The notes beneath the pieces were generated by a model. The model saw only the letters and a list, made by a program, of their open reading frames with translations, was not told the DNA's origin and did not search any database. The translations under genes were made by a program, and so were the position numbers. From positions 2,914,001-2,978,000 of the forward strand of contig CM073197.1 of the NCBI GenBank assembly GCA_037042915.1: a stretch of 64,000 nt of DNA, given 5' to 3'. Positions 61,301 through 64,000 of this stretch are shown piece after piece; positions within the stretch are counted from its first letter, which is position 1; each line of letters begins with the position of its first letter. The stretch comes from Auricularia sp. M13 (Eukaryota > Basidiomycota > Agaricomycetes > Auriculariales > Auriculariaceae).

Positions 61301-61734
61301 GTTACGAAAATGTGGCGGACGAAACGAAGCCGACGGCGGAATTTTGACGTGACAACTCCGCTACTTGACTTACCAAAACCCGATGGGCCGTCTTCAACGC
61401 GACGCATTGTAAAATGTGAGCTTTGTGCTATTTTGATCGAAATACTTGATGCATAGCGCTGGCAGGGCCTGCAATAGACAACCTTCCAGAGTGTTCACGA
61501 TGCGTGCTGGCCAGAAGCAAGGACGTTGGTACGCATTGCATACCCCTTTAAGAGTCAAAAACGTTGTGCTGTGCGTGCGCATCATACGTAATACAGAACT
61601 CGGCATCGCGATCGGTACGTCCCCTCTTTTATTCAAGAACGATTTCATCCTTCTCTCAGGCTGCTAAAAATTCAACAGAGCAACTTATGGGCCCAGCGCT
61701 CCTCAGACTCGAATGCATTATGTATAGTAAGCTG
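61301..61734. other. Intergenic, RecQ promoter side
   Basis: No gene recognised. It may contain further decayed parts of the GH105 relic that follows. Confidence 0.35.
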
Positions 61735-62004
61735 AAGCAGCTTTCGTGCGAAGCGCGCGTATGAGTTTCTCGTCAAGACGTTAACTTCATCAACCAGAAC
61801 CAGGACGGAACGCTCAGCTACAACGGTACCGTCATCGTTGGCCATTTGGACTACGAAACTTTTGAGTCCTACATCAGCGAGGTTATGCTGGATTTCTTTG
61901 ATTATATGCACTGAGACTGAGTGGATAAACAGCGTATCGACTTGAGCGATGTGAAGGGCACGGCGCCGTTTGTCCTTGCTTCTTTGAAGTATGAGAAGCT
62001 CTGA
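61735..62004 (+). pseudogene. GH105 C-terminal relic
   Basis: Plus-strand sequence matches the last 80 residues of the GH105 gene that starts at 62577. It includes KRAYEFLVKT, then NQDGTLSYNGTVIVGHLDYE and YISE, and after an interval at the intron position LSDVKGTAPFVLASLKYEKL and a stop at 62002-62004. There is a one-base frame change after KRAYEFLVKT, and no upstream part is recognisable. It is therefore a remnant of a tandem second copy, with the intact gene 570 bp downstream in the same orientation. Confidence 0.75.
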
Positions 62005-62576
62005 AAATCTGTGCACATCTGAAGCCAAAAATATGTAACAGAACAAGAAGCAATTCTTTTTAGTTTCTCCGCATGCCGCTTTCGAAGACAAAAACTTGAT
62101 AAAACTCGTCGCGGAGCTCGGAGTTGGGGCATGACAACTCCGCACCTTGAACTTCAGGTTGACGTTCATGCGCTCTGCTGCTTTTCATCGACAGTTCGCC
62201 ATCCGGCCTCCGCCGCTTGAACTGCTGCTTGCTCCAACGAGCGACGGGCCTGATCTAGAACCGCTCGCTGCGCTGACGGTGCCTATTCCCGTACTTTGCG
62301 GGATCCGCCAATTATCCGCCAGTTCGTGCTCGTTCAATGCCCGACGCCATGCTTGAATTCCTGCCCATCAAGCGACACGCTGTGTCAGCTGGACAAGTCA
62401 TCGCTCCTGGATGTTCTGCGGTCAGACGGGCCGCCCGGTGCGCCATGTCATAGGACCAGCGCCGACATGAAGCTCCCTGGTCACTGGTCGCACACGCCGC
62501 GCTGGCTCCAGCTCCGAAGTCCAATAAAAAGCATCGTTCTTGCGCCTGCATCACGATGCTCAGTGTCCAATCCACC
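62005..62576. other. Upstream region of the GH105 gene
   Basis: No gene recognised. CCAATAAAAAG at about 62520 could serve as a TATA-like element. Confidence 0.35.
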
Positions 62577-63972
62577 ATGCGTCTCCTCGCCTCTCTGGCA
62601 TTCGCGCAAAGCGCCCTTGCGCTGGTCCACCCGCGTTTCGAGCGGCCGCTCTCGACATGGATGGCTGACTCGGTGATTGCGCGTGGACAAGGCCACGGGC
62701 TGTCGTCTTCAGGCACTCCGCAAGTCTCGTATGAGCACGGGACGTTTCAGTCTGCTCTTCGGCAGCTGTACGGTGTAACGGGCAATGCTTCCTATTTGGC
62801 TTGGATCCAGAGCGGGATCGACAACGTCGTGCTGCCGAATGGTACTGTCGGCGCTACCTACAACATGTCAGCATTTACGCTGGACGATATCAGGATTGGC
62901 CCATCCTTCATCAAGCTGTACGTCGCTTGGTCAGTCCCAATGTTACCAAAATCTGAACACGTGCAGGTTTCAGAGCACGGGCGACGTCAAATATAAGAAA
63001 GCTGCAGAGGAGTATCGCGTGCAGTTGAACAACCAGCCGCGCAACACGCAAGGTAAGCACACTTCTCAGTCTAGCATTCGCCTGACAATTCCTCGAAGGC
63101 GGCTTTTGGCACAAGTTGCGCTATCCAGACCAGGAATGTTGACGTGCATCCCGTCGTCACTCGCCAGTCTAACGTCGCATTACAGATGTGGCTGGACGGT
63201 TTATATATGGGTGAACCCTTCTACGCCCTTTACGCTGACGTCTTCGAGAATCACAACAAGACTGCGCTCGACGACCTGGAGCACCAATTCGCACTCATTT
63301 GGGCGCACTGCCGTGACGCGAAGACGGGCCTGCTGCGCCACGGCTACTTCGACCTCGCTGCCAGCCAACGCAGCCCCGTGCCCGTCTGGGCGGACCCTGT
63401 CACCGGCGCGAGTCCGGAGGTGTGGATTCGTGCGGTGGGCTGGTACGTCGTCGCGCTAGCCGACCTCCTCGCGCCTCCGGACAACATCCCGAAGACCCAC
63501 CCCGCGTACAAAACACTGCTCGCGCAATACACCGCGCTCGTTCCGGCGCTGGCGAAGCAGGTCGACCCGAAGACCGGCGCGTGGTGGCTCGTGATGAGCC
63601 AGCCTGGCCGCGCAGGGAACTACATTGAGAGCTCCGGCAGCTCAATGTTCGTCTACGCCATGCTCAAGGCTGTTTCTGCTGGCCTCGTTCAGGACCGCAA
63701 CGGCGCGATCGTAAAAGCGGCGAAGCGCGCTTACGAGTATCTGGCTGATACTTTCGTGATCAAGAACGCGGACGGCACACTCAATTGGAACGGCACTGTA
63801 ATCGTTGGCAGCCTGGATCAGGACGGGACGTTCGACTATTACATCAAGCAGGTGAGTACCGTCTATTGCGCATTGGGCGAATGCTCAATTCGGGACTTAG
63901 CCAATCAACCTCAACGACCTCAAGGGTGCTGCACCGTTTGTGCTTGCCTCGATCGAGTACGAAAAATTGTGA
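62577..63972 (+). CDS. GH105-like unsaturated rhamnogalacturonyl hydrolase, secreted
   Basis: Exons 62577-62917, 62967-63052, 63099-63133, 63186-63851 and 63901-63972 give 399 residues when all four introns are removed. MRLLASLAFAQSALA is a signal peptide; an in-frame Met at 62556 is a possible longer start. The product shows the six-hairpin family pattern: GTFQSALRQLYGVTG, IDNVVLPNGTVG, FTLDDIRIGPSFIKL, MWLDGLYMGEPFYA with the probable catalytic Asp158, WADPVTGASPEVWIRAVGWY, NYIESSGSSMFVYAMLK and YNGTV-like NWNGTVIVGSL near the end. The family removes unsaturated uronic acid from pectin fragments outside the cell. Intron 3 would start with GAATGT instead of GTATGT; without its removal a stop follows at once, so this gene is either weakly spliced or newly broken. 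Intron 2 uses an unusual AAG acceptor. Confidence 0.78.
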
Positions 63973-64000
63973 TGCGTGTTCTCTACTGTCAATTCTATCA

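Overview
The window looks like nuclear DNA of a filamentous basidiomycete, probably an Agaricomycete. It is GC-rich. The genes carry many introns of about 45-60 bp with fungal GTRNGY donors and YAG acceptors. The gene content also fits: AlkB-like dioxygenase, centractin, caleosin, Prp4 kinase, a kinase of the SRPK-like type common in mushrooms, RecQ and a GH105 hydrolase. I could not place it more finely. All exon chains given here were built by hand from splice sites and reading-frame continuity.

Layout. 0.6-3.9 kb: a jacalin-fold-like protein and an AlkB-family dioxygenase, both on the minus strand. 6.4-8.9 kb: a two-exon gene of unknown function, which has a second copy with its flanks at 52.5-54.9 kb. 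9.5-31.3 kb: a tandem array built from a divergent gene pair, a Tic20/DUF4870-like membrane protein (minus) and the dynactin actin-related protein Arp1 (plus), whose start codons are only 49 bp apart. The pair occurs three times, separated by two nearly identical 7.4-kb segments called X here. Only the leftmost Tic20-like gene and only the rightmost Arp1 gene are complete; the others are truncated or chimeric. 31.9-33.2 kb: a caleosin.

33.6-40.9 kb is a gene-poor, repeat-rich stretch: a hairpin-forming minisatellite, degenerate repeats, a tRNA-derived element, a fold-back element and an 18-base G run. 40.9-44.9 kb: a small SVIP-like Cdc48/p97-binding protein, and the splicing kinase Prp4, whose first intron holds an unusual GTTGCGAG-rich block. 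45.4-52.2 kb is a transposon cluster: a MITE-like element ends 10 bp before the start codon of a decayed SRPK-like kinase gene, and a young LTR element with no recognisable coding domains lies just downstream. 52.8-64 kb: the second copy of the unknown gene, an F-box protein, a RecQ helicase, a GH105 relic and a GH105 gene.

The most interesting signals are the mosaic Tic20-like/Arp1 array with its repeated X segment, three neighbouring introns in X that share one sequence motif (introner-like), non-canonical GC-AG introns in Arp1 and RecQ plus an apparent GA-AG intron in GH105, and the nested mobile elements around the kinase pseudogene.
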